Of a DNA stretch of 64,000 bases, positions 34,506 through 42,495 are shown piece after piece. Position 1 is the stretch's first letter. Every line of letters begins with the position of its first letter. This DNA is from Curtobacterium ammoniigenes NBRC 101786 (GTDB taxonomy: Bacteria; Actinomycetota; Actinomycetes; Actinomycetales; Microbacteriaceae). Made by a program: the position numbers and the translations under genes. The stretch lies in contig NZ_BCSV01000001.1 in assembly GCF_001571045.1 (NCBI RefSeq), positions 682,001-746,000 of the forward strand, given 5' to 3'. Under the pieces are notes generated by a model. The model was not told the DNA's origin. It saw only the letters and a list, made by a program, of their open reading frames with translations, and did not search any database.

Positions 34506-35811
34506 CGGTCTCACTCGGCGCATTCGCCCCACGTCCCGACCGGTGCCGCCGGTGTTCGGAGTCGATCCGGACGCCGGCCGGCGCGGGATGCGACCAGTCG
34601 CCGACGTGGTCATCATCGGGGGCGGGTGCGCCGGTCTCGCCTGCGCTGTGGCAATCGCGGAGCAGGCACCCGACCGCTCTACCGTTGTCATCGATGCCCT
34701 TCGCGCTGACCGCGACGAGCGCACCTGGTGCTTCTGGGACGACGGCTCGAATCCTGCGCCAGAGGCGGTGCGCACCTCGTGGACCCGGTGGGAGATCCGC
34801 ACGGCGGATCGCGCGGTCAGCGCGCAGGATGCCGCCCATCCGTACCGGATGGTTTCGGCGTCGGCATATCGACAGGCCATGCGACGGCGCGCTGAGGGCA
34901 CCGGAGCGGTCCGGGTGCTCTCAGACACTTCCGTGCGATCCGTGTGGGACGCCGGTGCGCGCACGGCGGTCGAAGCGGGCGGAGCGGTCATCGAGGCTCC
35001 CTGTGTGCTTGACGCACGGGGAGCGGATTTCCGACAGCCTCCGGAAAACGGTCGCGTCGTGCTCTATCAGCGTTTTGTTGGACAATGGATATCGACGACG
35101 AGACCCGTCTTCGATCCGTCGACCGTGACCCTCATGGATTTCCGCGAATCATCGTCCGAAGATCAGGTCGAATTCATGTACGTCCTCCCGATATCGGCAA
35201 CGCACGCGCTGGTCGAGAGCACGATATTCGCACTCGAACGCCGTCGCCCGCACGCATTCCGCGAAGACATTGCGCATTATCTTCAGAAGCGCTGGGCGCT
35301 CGGTCCGGATGAGTGGGAAGTGACCGGAGAAGAAGCCGGCTGCATTCCAATGACCGACGCTCCTGCAATGCATGAAGCGCTTGCCTTCTCGATCGGCGTG
35401 CGCGGCGGTTCCACGCGTCCGAGCACCGGCTATGCCGTTGCCCGGATCTGGCGAAATGCCCACAGCGTCGCCACCGCGGTCCGTCGGGGTCGGACCGTTC
35501 CGCTCATGCGGGACAGCGCTCGTACGCGCACGCTTGACGCGGTCTTCCTCCGCTTTCTTCGGGACGAACCGGCAGCAGCCCCGGATGCCTTCGCGCGCAT
35601 GTTCGGCGGGGTCCCTGGTCCGGCCGTGGTCCGGTTCCTCTCAGAGCGCTCCTCAGTCATCGACGAGCTGCGCATCATCTTCGCCCTCCCGAAGCGGCCA
35701 TTCCTGCGGGCGGCCGCTCGTCTGCTCGGGGAGCGGGCACGGGCCATGGTGCGACCGCTCGGGCCGCGTCGCCGGATCCATCGGGCGGGACCGACCAGGG
35801 AGGCATCGTGA
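34489..35811 (+). CDS. crtY: Lycopene beta-cyclase (CrtY type)
   Basis: About 440 residues if started at ATG 34489, which overlaps the rhodopsin end. ATG 34588 (MRPVADVVIIGG), nearer the FAD loop, is an alternative and neither has a clear ribosome site. The FAD/NAD motif is DVVIIGGGCAGLACAVAIAE, followed by DERTWCFWDDG and DFRESSSEDQVEFMYVLP, with GVRGGSTRPSTGYAVARIW near the C-terminal membrane-associated part. It cyclises both ends of lycopene to beta-carotene. Phytoene and lycopene genes are not in the window. GC falls to 53-58% around 35041-35280, below the neighbours. Confidence 0.93.
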   Translation: MSTVADGLTRRIRPTSRPVPPVFGVDPDAGRRGMRPVADVVIIGGGCAGLACAVAIAEQAPDRSTVVIDALRADRDERTWCFWDDGSNPAPEAVRTSWTRWEIRTADRAVSAQDAAHPYRMVSASAYRQAMRRRAEGTGAVRVLSDTSVRSVWDAGARTAVEAGGAVIEAPCVLDARGADFRQPPENGRVVLYQRFVGQWISTTRPVFDPSTVTLMDFRESSSEDQVEFMYVLPISATHALVESTIFALERRRPHAFREDIAHYLQKRWALGPDEWEVTGEEAGCIPMTDAPAMHEALAFSIGVRGGSTRPSTGYAVARIWRNAHSVATAVRRGRTVPLMRDSARTRTLDAVFLRFLRDEPAAAPDAFARMFGGVPGPAVVRFLSERSSVIDELRIIFALPKRPFLRAAARLLGERARAMVRPLGPRRRIHRAGPTREAS

Positions 35812-36917
35812 CGTCCGTGCCGGACGTGCTGCGCGCCTCCAGAACGGGTGGAGGCGACGCGACCGCCGGGATCATCGCCAACCGGATCCTGAGCCCGGTC
35901 ACCGTGACGTTTGCGATCTTGACCGTGATTGTCGGTGGGCTGGAGCTCGCCGGATGGCGGGTGCCGGCCGCCCTGCAGGTCGTTCCGTTCGCCGTGAGCA
36001 TTCTCGTCTTCGGTCTGCCGCACGGTGCGCTCGACCACCTCGTGCCCGCTCGCGTTGCGGGTGTGGATCGAGTTCGCGGTATCGCTGCGGTTTGCGGCCT
36101 CTATCTCGTCCTCGGCGCGGTGACCGCCGGGCTTTGGGCCACGGCGCCGATCGTGGCATTCGCGACGTTCATCGCGCTGACGTGGTTCCACTGGGGACAG
36201 GGAGACCTGTGGATCGATCGGATGCTCGGCGACGGGCGGGGCGGTCGCGCCGCAGCGATCCTGACGGTCGCAGCGCGTGGCTCGATCCCCATGCTCATCC
36301 CGCTCGCGGCGCGACCCGCAGACTATCGCGCCGTGCTCGATCAGACCGTGCGGGCGGTCGCACCGGGCGTGACTCCCCATGCGTCGCTGCTGTCAGACGT
36401 GCTTGTCCGGGCGCTCGCGGTTGCGCTCGTCGTGGTGCTCATCGCCATCGATGCGGTCATCAATGCACGTGCGGGGCTGCCGCTCTGGCGGCGACTGACC
36501 GAGACCGCTGTCCTCGTCGCCTTCTTCGCCGCGGTTCCGCCTGTGCTCGCGGTCGGGCTCTACTTCACGCTCTGGCATTCGGTGCGCCACATCCTGCGCC
36601 TCGAGCTGCTCACCGTGCGGGGACGTGCCGACATCGCCGCCGGTCGTCTCGGTCGTCCCCTGCTCCGGTTCTTCCGCGACGCCTGGCCAGTCACCGCAAT
36701 CGCCGTCGCGATGCTCATCGCGCTCGGGACATTGCTCCGCCGTGCAGACCTTGGCGTGTATCTGGTACTTATCGCGGCGCTCACGACGCCCCACGCGGTC
36801 GTCGTCTCGTGGATGGACCGCCGCCAGCGCGTCTGGAGGCGCGTCTCCTCCCCGGCAGGAGCGGTCGGTCATCCCCTGACCGCGGCCGGGAGCCGATGTG
36901 TACGGTCGGATCGGTGA
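35808..36917 (+). CDS. blh: Brp/Blh-family beta-carotene 15,15'-dioxygenase
   Basis: 369 residues, GTG start overlapping the crtY stop (GTGA). It is a polytopic membrane protein with the family's metal-binding His residues: GLPHGALDH (His72, His77), TWFHWGQGD (His128), LWHSVRH (His257, His261) and TTPHAVVVSWMD. It cleaves beta-carotene with O2 into two retinals, supplying the rhodopsin chromophore. The order rhodopsin-crtY-blh means retinal is made from lycopene within one operon. The need for O2 matters for any hypoxia-related role. Confidence 0.93.
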   Translation: MTSVPDVLRASRTGGGDATAGIIANRILSPVTVTFAILTVIVGGLELAGWRVPAALQVVPFAVSILVFGLPHGALDHLVPARVAGVDRVRGIAAVCGLYLVLGAVTAGLWATAPIVAFATFIALTWFHWGQGDLWIDRMLGDGRGGRAAAILTVAARGSIPMLIPLAARPADYRAVLDQTVRAVAPGVTPHASLLSDVLVRALAVALVVVLIAIDAVINARAGLPLWRRLTETAVLVAFFAAVPPVLAVGLYFTLWHSVRHILRLELLTVRGRADIAAGRLGRPLLRFFRDAWPVTAIAVAMLIALGTLLRRADLGVYLVLIAALTTPHAVVVSWMDRRQRVWRRVSSPAGAVGHPLTAAGSRCVRSDR

Positions 36918-37303
36918 GCAACCAAGAACGTCATGAGCCGGACATCGAACAGGACGCCGTCGACCTGGGGCTCGCACTCGTCGGCGAGGCATCCGCGCTC
37001 CACTCCGGAGACATGGAGGCCGTGGTCGCCAGCGAGGACAACCTGCGTGAGGTCGTCGATGAACTCGTCGACGAGCCGCTGACCGAACGGCAGGAAGAGG
37101 TCGTCGAGACGCTGGCCGCCTCCGGTGCGTCGCTCACGGCCGGGCTCGCCGGGGCCGTGTCCATCGAGCAGCAGCGACCGGTGGGCGACGTGCTCCGTGG
37201 CGCGTCCCGAAGCATCGTGATGCAGCACCGGAAGGATGGCGAGCCGGCGGCAGGGGAGCGCGATCGGGACGCCGACCAACGGCGGGGCGACGCGACCGAG
37301 TAG
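36914..37303 (+). CDS. Small acidic hypothetical protein at the end of the rhodopsin operon
   Basis: 129 residues, GTG start overlapping the blh stop (GTGA), so it is co-translated. It is strongly acidic in the first half (HEPDIEQDAVDLGLALVGEA, then REVVDELVDEPLTERQEEVV), probably helical, with a charged Arg/Asp-rich tail. No membrane segment, no recognised family. Tight coupling to blh suggests it belongs to the rhodopsin unit, but no function can be assigned. Confidence 0.7.
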   Translation: MSNQERHEPDIEQDAVDLGLALVGEASALHSGDMEAVVASEDNLREVVDELVDEPLTERQEEVVETLAASGASLTAGLAGAVSIEQQRPVGDVLRGASRSIVMQHRKDGEPAAGERDRDADQRRGDATE

Positions 37304-37336
37304 CGCCATTCGCCCGAAGCGCGGGATGGTGGCAGG

Positions 37337-37978
37337 ATGCCGACCATGCAGCCGCTCGTGCTCCGAACGAAGAGCAGTCTTGGACTGTGCGTGGCGATCT
37401 GGATCATGGTCGCGATCGGTCTCGTCTCCATGGCGGTGCAGGGCTACTGGACGGCGATGCTCCACTACGGGCCGCTGTTCCTCGTCGCGGCGTGGGGCGT
37501 GTGGATGCTCTTCGGCGCGCCAGCCGTGCGCATCGACGACGATGCGGTGACGCTCGATAACGTCGGACGGTCGGTCCGCATCCCGTGGAACGCCGTCGTC
37601 GACGTCGAAGCGGGCATCTCGCTGAGCGTCGTCACTGCCGCTGGGCGCTTCTCCGCGTGGGCCGCGCCGGGTGGCAACGGCGCTCCGCCGACGGCCGTGC
37701 TCGGGGCAGAGCAGCAGCTGAGCATGGGAAACATCGCTGCCTGGCAGATCGCCGGCGCCGACAACCGCCAGCAGATGGACGCGATCCTGGGCATCGATCC
37801 GAGCGGACGATCGACCGCAAGCACCATTCGGACGGCGATCCAGCAGGCCTGGCGCGCATATGGCGCGGTGAACGCGCTCATCGCGGAACCGAGCGGAATC
37901 AGCATCACCTGGCACCGCAAGCGGTTGGCGGTGCTCGGACTGCTCGTCGTCCTTGCCGTGGTCTGCATCGCGGTCTGA
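37337..37978 (+). CDS. PH-domain-like membrane protein
   Basis: 213 residues. Two transmembrane helices near the N-terminus (residues 16-35 and 43-60) are followed by a bacterial PH-type beta domain (VRIDDDAVTLDNVGRSVRIP, then VVDVEAGISLSVVTAAGRFS) and a C-terminal helix (LAVLGLLVVLAVVCIAV) right after basic residues. Such proteins are common in actinobacteria and of unknown role. It is 33 bases after the rhodopsin-operon hypothetical gene and may be read with it. Confidence 0.8.
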   Translation: MPTMQPLVLRTKSSLGLCVAIWIMVAIGLVSMAVQGYWTAMLHYGPLFLVAAWGVWMLFGAPAVRIDDDAVTLDNVGRSVRIPWNAVVDVEAGISLSVVTAAGRFSAWAAPGGNGAPPTAVLGAEQQLSMGNIAAWQIAGADNRQQMDAILGIDPSGRSTASTIRTAIQQAWRAYGAVNALIAEPSGISITWHRKRLAVLGLLVVLAVVCIAV

Positions 37979-38052
37979 GGCAGGCGCGCTCCGCCGGGGG
38001 AGCGCCGCTTCGGTCGACCTGGACTCGAGCTGCGCGGCCGCTCCGCGATGCC

Positions 38053-38066
38053 GGGACTTTTGGCCC
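38053..38066 (+). promoter_or_regulatory. DosR-like box upstream of the cytochrome b operon
   Basis: GGGACTTTTGGCCC differs from the perfect box at 44367 at two positions (9 and 11) and keeps the GGGAC half-site intact. It is 50 bases before the first ATG (38116) of the four-gene operon. Confidence 0.7.
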
Positions 38067-38115
38067 TCCGGAGCCCGAGTGCCGCCGCTCTAGCGTTCGG
38101 TGCCAGGAGGTCCCC

Positions 38116-38286
38116 ATGCTCGCATCGGCCCTGGTCGCCCACACCATGACGCCCGGCGTCTTCGTCGGCAGTGCACCGTTCACCATCCAGCTCGGCAACC
38201 TGATCGTCATCATCGCGATGCTCATCGCGTTCGCGCTGGCGATCGTGCTTCCCTTCCCTGGTGATCACCGTCGGAGCCGACGATGA
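38116..38286 (+). CDS. Small single-pass membrane protein, first gene of the cytochrome b operon
   Basis: 56 residues with AGGAGG six bases before the ATG. One transmembrane helix (LIVIIAMLIAFALAIVLPFP, about residues 28-47) is followed by a short basic tail. Its stop overlaps the ATG of the cytochrome b gene (ATGA). Size and placement suggest a small accessory subunit of the membrane complex encoded downstream, but no family was recognised. Confidence 0.75.
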   Translation: MLASALVAHTMTPGVFVGSAPFTIQLGNLIVIIAMLIAFALAIVLPFPGDHRRSRR

Positions 38287-38927
38287 GCACCGATATCGAC
38301 GACCGGTCCTGGTCGGGCCGCGCTCGGCAGTGGGTCCTGCGCAAGCTGCCACCCGAGAAGCTCCTGCCATCGACGCAACCGGCCTATGTCCGATCCTGGG
38401 TGTACGTCTTCGGCATGGGGGCGATCGCCTCGCTTGTGTTCGTGATCCTGTCCGGGATCGTCCTGAGCCTTGCCGGACCCGCCTGGTATCACGTCAGCGC
38501 GGTCGGCCATTTCGTGAACAGCGTCCACCTCTGGAGCGTCGAGCTGTTCTTCTTCACCATGGTCGTGCACCTTTGGGCGAAGTTCTGGATGGCGGCATGG
38601 CGCGGTCCCCGGGCTCTGACCTGGGTCACCGGCGCGATCGCCTTCTTCGTCTCGATCGCAGCCGCATTCACGGGCTACCTCCTCCAGACCAACTTCGACT
38701 CGCAGTGGATCGCCTTCGAAGCGAAAGACGCGTTGAACGCCGTCGGGATCGGAGCGTGGTTCAACGTGGCGAACCTCGGGCAGATGCTCATGTGGCATAT
38801 CGTGCTGCTTCCGCTCGGTGTCGGCGCGATCGTCGCGCTCCACGTCCTCCTCGTCCGCGCGCACGGCGTGGTCCCGCCGATCGACACTCCGGATGCGCCG
38901 ATCCAAGTGACGGAGGAGGCACGATGA
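38283..38927 (+). CDS. Cytochrome b N-terminal (b6-like) diheme subunit
   Basis: 214 residues, four transmembrane helices. Helix B carries His82 and His96 (14 apart) and helix D His172 and His187 (15 apart), the ligand set for two b hemes. The 15 spacing is the b6-type value. TGYLLQTNFDS follows helix C, as in cytochrome b. It lacks the C-terminal half of a bc1 cytochrome b. No Rieske protein or cytochrome c1 gene is adjacent, so its electron partners are unknown. It overlaps both neighbours by 4 bases in a box-controlled operon. Confidence 0.9.
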   Translation: MSTDIDDRSWSGRARQWVLRKLPPEKLLPSTQPAYVRSWVYVFGMGAIASLVFVILSGIVLSLAGPAWYHVSAVGHFVNSVHLWSVELFFFTMVVHLWAKFWMAAWRGPRALTWVTGAIAFFVSIAAAFTGYLLQTNFDSQWIAFEAKDALNAVGIGAWFNVANLGQMLMWHIVLLPLGVGAIVALHVLLVRAHGVVPPIDTPDAPIQVTEEAR

Positions 38928-39910
38928 GCGCCGAGCGACGCCCCCGGATGCGCCGAGGTCGCGCGATTGACCGCGAACCGTGGCACGGTCCGGTGCGTGA
39001 ATACGACCTCCTCAAGGAACTCGTGATCGGGGTGAGCGTGGTCGGTGTCCTCGTGCTCGGACTCGCCGCGCTGCTCGGCTCGCCCGACGACCGTGCCGTC
39101 ACGCTCCGCGACTGGGCCACCGCCGCTCCGGCCGACTTCGTCGCAACCGCGACCGCCGAGCTCGGCGGAACCTCGGACACCGCCCAGTATGGGCCGCCCT
39201 ACACAACCGGCAGCGGATCGGTACAGACGATCGCCGGACTGAGCCCGCAACAGGCCTCCGGCGTTCGGATCCCGATCGACACCGCGCGCGATTTCGTCAT
39301 CCTCCCGCTGCAGACGGCGGGAGGCGTAGGAGCCGCCGTGCGCACCTGGAACGTAGCCACAGCCTCCCAACAGAGCGCCTGGACGCGCACCTATGCGGCA
39401 GCGCTTGCAAAGGCGCCGGGAGGCAACCCGCTCAGGGCTCGGACGGCTGGGGCAGGTCCGGTCCCGGCGCTCACGTCGTCGCTCGAGGCAATGGCGAAGA
39501 CCGGAGCGCTCGACGCCGTCATCCGCGCCGAGCAGGGGCCGACCTCACTCGACGCGACACGCACCGTGCTGTTCCTCGGTGACGGGACTTGGTTCCCGGA
39601 TCTCGCGCAGCGCCTCCACCTCACCGGAGACCAGTGGGGTGTGATGAACGAGACCGGGAACTACCCGGGCCAAGCCTGGCTGTGGCTGTTCTCCCTCTGG
39701 TACCAGATCCCCGCGATCGCAGCGCTGTCGAACGCGGACATCGTCGCGGTCGGGCTCATCGGCCTCTGCAGCATTCTCCTGCTCCTGGTGCCGTTCATCC
39801 CGGGGCTTCGCGACATTCCCCGCCTCGTGCCGCTCCACCGCGTCATCTGGCGCACCCAGGCCCGACCGGACAGGCCGGTCACGACTATCCGGGAGGCATC
39901 CCATGTATGA
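38924..39910 (+). CDS. Two-helix membrane protein with large extracytoplasmic domain, cytochrome b partner
   Basis: 328 residues. Transmembrane helices are at residues about 33-52 and 275-295; between them lie about 220 residues outside the membrane with no CxxCH heme motif and no Rieske Cys/His boxes. The C-terminal part (LVPFIPGLRDIPRLVPLHRV) is reminiscent of the end of a cytochrome b subunit IV. It overlaps the cytochrome b gene by ATGA and the following USP gene by 8 bases. I do not recognise the family. Its obvious role is as a second subunit of the cytochrome b complex. Confidence 0.75.
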   Translation: MSAERRPRMRRGRAIDREPWHGPVREYDLLKELVIGVSVVGVLVLGLAALLGSPDDRAVTLRDWATAAPADFVATATAELGGTSDTAQYGPPYTTGSGSVQTIAGLSPQQASGVRIPIDTARDFVILPLQTAGGVGAAVRTWNVATASQQSAWTRTYAAALAKAPGGNPLRARTAGAGPVPALTSSLEAMAKTGALDAVIRAEQGPTSLDATRTVLFLGDGTWFPDLAQRLHLTGDQWGVMNETGNYPGQAWLWLFSLWYQIPAIAALSNADIVAVGLIGLCSILLLLVPFIPGLRDIPRLVPLHRVIWRTQARPDRPVTTIREASHV

Positions 39911-40775
39911 ACCAGAACGCATCACCGTCGGACTCGACGACTCGGAGGCCGGCATCGTCGCCGTCCGGTGGGCGGCGGGACGAGCACTCGAGCATCCCTG
40001 CCGAATCCGGATCGTGCACGTCATCGACCAGACCGACCCCGACGAGGCATGGAGTCGGCACCGCCTCGGCGCTGGGAAATGGCTCGTCGAGCGCACCGCT
40101 CCGGGAACCGAGATCGAGCTCGAGAGCCACTACGGCGACGTCACGGACCGACTCACCCAGATCGCAGCCGACGATGACCTGCTCGTCATCGGAAGCCACC
40201 GGCGGCGGCGACTCCAGTCGACGCTCACCGGGCTGCTTCCGGACCGCATCGCGGGACGAGCGACCGTTCCCATCGTGATCGTGCCGGACGACTGGTCTGG
40301 ACAGCGCAACGGAGCCGTGGTGCTCGCGGTCGACGCGGACACCGCGCAGAACGTCGTGGACTTCGCCGTGCACGAGGCGCTGCGTCGCGAATCCGTGCTG
40401 CACATCGTGCACTCCTGGCGCGAGCCGGCACCCGTCGGGCCAGCGACGACCGCGCTGATGCAGGAGGATCCCACCGTGTACGGGCAGTCCGGGAGCGCGA
40501 CGCTCGACCGAGTCGTCGAACGCGTCTCTCGCGTCGACGGGCATCCGGCGGTCACACCCCACCTCGTGCACAGCACGCCGGCGGAAGGCGTGCTGAGCGT
40601 CCCCGGCGATGGCGCGCTCGTCGTCATCGGGCGGCGGCACCGGACGACGCTGGTCGGCGCCGCCCGGGGGTCGGTCGGTCAAGACCTGCTTCGCACGTCG
40701 AAGAACCCGCTCTGCGTGGTACCGGATCGGCAGCACGATGGGATCCCGGATGGGGCGACCGACCGCGATCGCTGA
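39903..40775 (+). CDS. Universal stress protein, tandem UspA domains
   Basis: 290 residues, two UspA domains: ITVGLDDSEAGIVAVRWAAG with LLVIGSHRRRRLQSTLTGLL, then VVLAVDADTAQNVVDFAVHE with LVVIGRRHRTTLVGAARGSV. The repeated IGxxxxxxL...G pattern is close to that of the minus-strand USPs at 30745 and 31594, so they are paralogues. It overlaps the end of the cytochrome b operon by 8 bases and is its last gene. Confidence 0.92.
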   Translation: MYEPERITVGLDDSEAGIVAVRWAAGRALEHPCRIRIVHVIDQTDPDEAWSRHRLGAGKWLVERTAPGTEIELESHYGDVTDRLTQIAADDDLLVIGSHRRRRLQSTLTGLLPDRIAGRATVPIVIVPDDWSGQRNGAVVLAVDADTAQNVVDFAVHEALRRESVLHIVHSWREPAPVGPATTALMQEDPTVYGQSGSATLDRVVERVSRVDGHPAVTPHLVHSTPAEGVLSVPGDGALVVIGRRHRTTLVGAARGSVGQDLLRTSKNPLCVVPDRQHDGIPDGATDRDR

Positions 40776-40785
40776 GAAGCCGAGC

Positions 40786-40820
40786 TTACGGGGCGACCTG
40801 GTCGAACAGGCGCCCCGTAA
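40786..40820. terminator. Terminator hairpin inside the end of a coding region
   Basis: TTACGGGGCG (40786-40795) pairs perfectly with CGCCCCGTAA (40811-40820). The left arm includes the stop codon of the minus-strand PPOX gene. It lies 10 bases past the end of the convergent USP gene and could end both transcripts. Confidence 0.5.
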
Positions 40821-41310
40821 CCGTCTTCGGCTCGATGACGATGTGCGCCGTCTTGTGCGTGGGCAGCATCGAACGCAACCGCTGCGCCGCGCTCTCGCGA
40901 ACATCAGCAGAGACCATTGCGCCACGGAGCACGACGCTCCACGCCGTCCAGCCGTCGTGCTCATCCACCTCGAAGACAACGGGCAGGCGGCGCTCGAGCG
41001 CGTCGGTGATCTTGCGGCTCGACGTCGCGAAAACGATGCGTCGACCGTCGACGATGTAGTTGACGGGGAACATCTCGATGGCGTCGTCATCGAGGAACGC
41101 GATGCGTCCCGTTCGTGAGCGGTGGAGGCGCTCCCAGCACTGATCGGCGGTGAGGGTCACCACCACTTCGTCCCCCGCCAGCGCATCGCCGGGGGCAACA
41201 CCGGGTTTCGGAGGCGGCCCCGGTGTGCGGACCGGCACCGGCGCGGGCGCCTCTGATCCGGGCGAAGATGCTGCGCTGCTCTGTCGATGTGGCCGAGATG
41301 TCGCTGCCAC
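40786..41310 (-). CDS. PPOX-like FMN-binding split-barrel protein
   Basis: 174 residues, GTG start with GGAGGATCA before it. A Pro-rich N-terminal 45 residues precede the split-barrel domain: ADQCWERLHRSRTGRIAFLD, then MFPVNYIVDGRRIVFATSSR and GWTAWSVVLRGAMVSA. This is the pyridoxamine 5'-phosphate oxidase-like fold found in several DosR/OsdR regulon members. It probably binds a flavin or F420 and handles redox or nitrogen species. The reaction is not predictable. It is 9 bases downstream of a related gene. Confidence 0.85.
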   Translation of the reverse strand: MAATSRPHRQSSAASSPGSEAPAPVPVRTPGPPPKPGVAPGDALAGDEVVVTLTADQCWERLHRSRTGRIAFLDDDAIEMFPVNYIVDGRRIVFATSSRKITDALERRLPVVFEVDEHDGWTAWSVVLRGAMVSADVRESAAQRLRSMLPTHKTAHIVIEPKTVTGRLFDQVAP

Positions 41311-41319
41311 TGATCCTCC

Positions 41320-41709
41320 TCAGGTTTCGTCCACGACTGCGGAATGGATCTCGAGCGTGAACGGCCGCACGCAGAACGCCATCCCGTCGACGGACGCGAC
41401 ACGCAGCTCCACGGCACCCCCAGCGGCCTGCGCTCGGACGATCGCCACGAGGATCACGCTCCAGCCCGACTGCATGTCTTGCGCGCCCAACTCGATGAGC
41501 ACCGAGCGACCGGCGGGGAGTGAGCGGCCGACGCGCTCCGAGTCGAACCGCACGACGAGAAGCCGCTGAGCCGGTTCGGCAACGAGCACTGACGCATTTG
41601 CGGCCCCCTCGTCAAGGATGACCCGTGCGGCGGAACCGCCGGCGATCGCGGCCCAGCACTCGGAGGAACTCAGCCGTCGGTTCGGCTCGCTGACCCCGTG
41701 TGTTGTCAT
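41320..41709 (-). CDS. Small split-barrel-like protein, PPOX partner
   Basis: 129 residues with GGAGG before the ATG. SSECWAAIAGGSAARVILDE and SGWSVILVAIVRAQ align with parts of the neighbouring PPOX protein (DQCWERL...GRIAFLD and WSVVLRGAMV), so this looks like a shortened, diverged relative. The loops that hold FMN phosphate are not evident, so it may be a non-binding partner. A half-site GGGACT (41759-41764) lies about 50 bases upstream. It follows the regulator genes on the same strand. Confidence 0.65.
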   Translation of the reverse strand: MTTHGVSEPNRRLSSSECWAAIAGGSAARVILDEGAANASVLVAEPAQRLLVVRFDSERVGRSLPAGRSVLIELGAQDMQSGWSVILVAIVRAQAAGGAVELRVASVDGMAFCVRPFTLEIHSAVVDET

Positions 41710-41838
41710 CGGTGTAGTCCTCCGGCCGCGGCTCGATCACACGCACGATGCCAACTCCGGGACTGGGCTGCATCGGACCCGTCGAGCATCGCTCCGCGCT
41801 CCTCATCGAGACAGGGGCGAACGTCCCGCCGGATGCGC

Positions 41839-42495
41839 TCACGCTTTCGAATTCGTGGCGGGTCCGTGTCGGAGTCCGTGGTCGGCCCCGTACACGGCAG
41901 CCTGCGTCCGTCGCTCCAGGCCCAGCTTCGCGAGGAGGCCGGACACGTAGTTCTTCACGGTCTTCTCGGCAAGCCCCAGCTGGTCCCCGATCTGGCGATT
42001 CGTCATGCCGTCCGCGATGAGTTGGAGGACCTGGCGCTCCCGGAGTGTCAGCGCTGCGAGATCGTGGTCGTATTCCCGCTGCGTGATTCGCTCGATCACG
42101 GTCGCCCCTGCATGGGGGTGCAGGAGCCGTTTGCCTCCGGCGATGCTCCGAACGGTGTCGATGAGCCGCTGCGCCCGGACATCCTTCACCACGTAGGCCG
42201 ATGCGCCGGCGAGCACCGCGGCCTCCATGGCAGACGCGTCGTCGAACGCCGTCAGCATGAGGCATGCGACGTCTGGAAAGGAGGCTCGGATGTCTCGGCA
42301 GACGTCGATGCCGCTGCCGTCGGGTAGGCGTATGTCGAGGACCGCGACGTCGGGTCGGGTCGCCCCGACGCGGCCGAGCGTGTCGCGCGCCGAGCCCGCC
42401 TCGCCGACGACCGTCATGTCGTTCTGCATCTCGATGAGCTCAGCGACCCCGCGGCGGACCACCTCGTGATCATCGACCAGGAACACTCGAATCAT
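41839..42495 (-). CDS. dosR: DosR/DevR-like NarL-family response regulator
   Basis: 218 residues. The receiver domain has Asp8/Asp9, phosphoacceptor Asp54 (AVLDIRLPDGSG) and Lys104. The LuxR-type DNA-binding domain has LTLRERQVLQLIADGMTNRQ and the recognition helix AEKTVKNYVSGLLAKLGLER, close to M. tuberculosis DosR including the Lys/Asn that contact the GGGAC half-sites. It should bind the 14-bp palindromes in this island. It overlaps the sensor gene by ATGA, with the order sensor-regulator the reverse of M. tuberculosis. Confidence 0.92.
   Translation of the reverse strand: MIRVFLVDDHEVVRRGVAELIEMQNDMTVVGEAGSARDTLGRVGATRPDVAVLDIRLPDGSGIDVCRDIRASFPDVACLMLTAFDDASAMEAAVLAGASAYVVKDVRAQRLIDTVRSIAGGKRLLHPHAGATVIERITQREYDHDLAALTLRERQVLQLIADGMTNRQIGDQLGLAEKTVKNYVSGLLAKLGLERRTQAAVYGADHGLRHGPATNSKA

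Noticed and set aside
34588..35811. Treating crtY as starting only at ATG 34588
   Set aside because: It is possible, but the overlapping ATG at 34489 gives tighter coupling to the rhodopsin gene; neither has a clear ribosome site, so this is noted under the gene rather than decided.
41759..41772. GGGACT half-site upstream of the small PPOX-like gene
   Set aside because: Position is right but the second half-site is missing, so I mention it only under the gene.
41612..42265. Long minus-strand frame overlapping the DosR-like gene
   Set aside because: Arg/Pro/Gly-rich shadow of the regulator gene in another frame.
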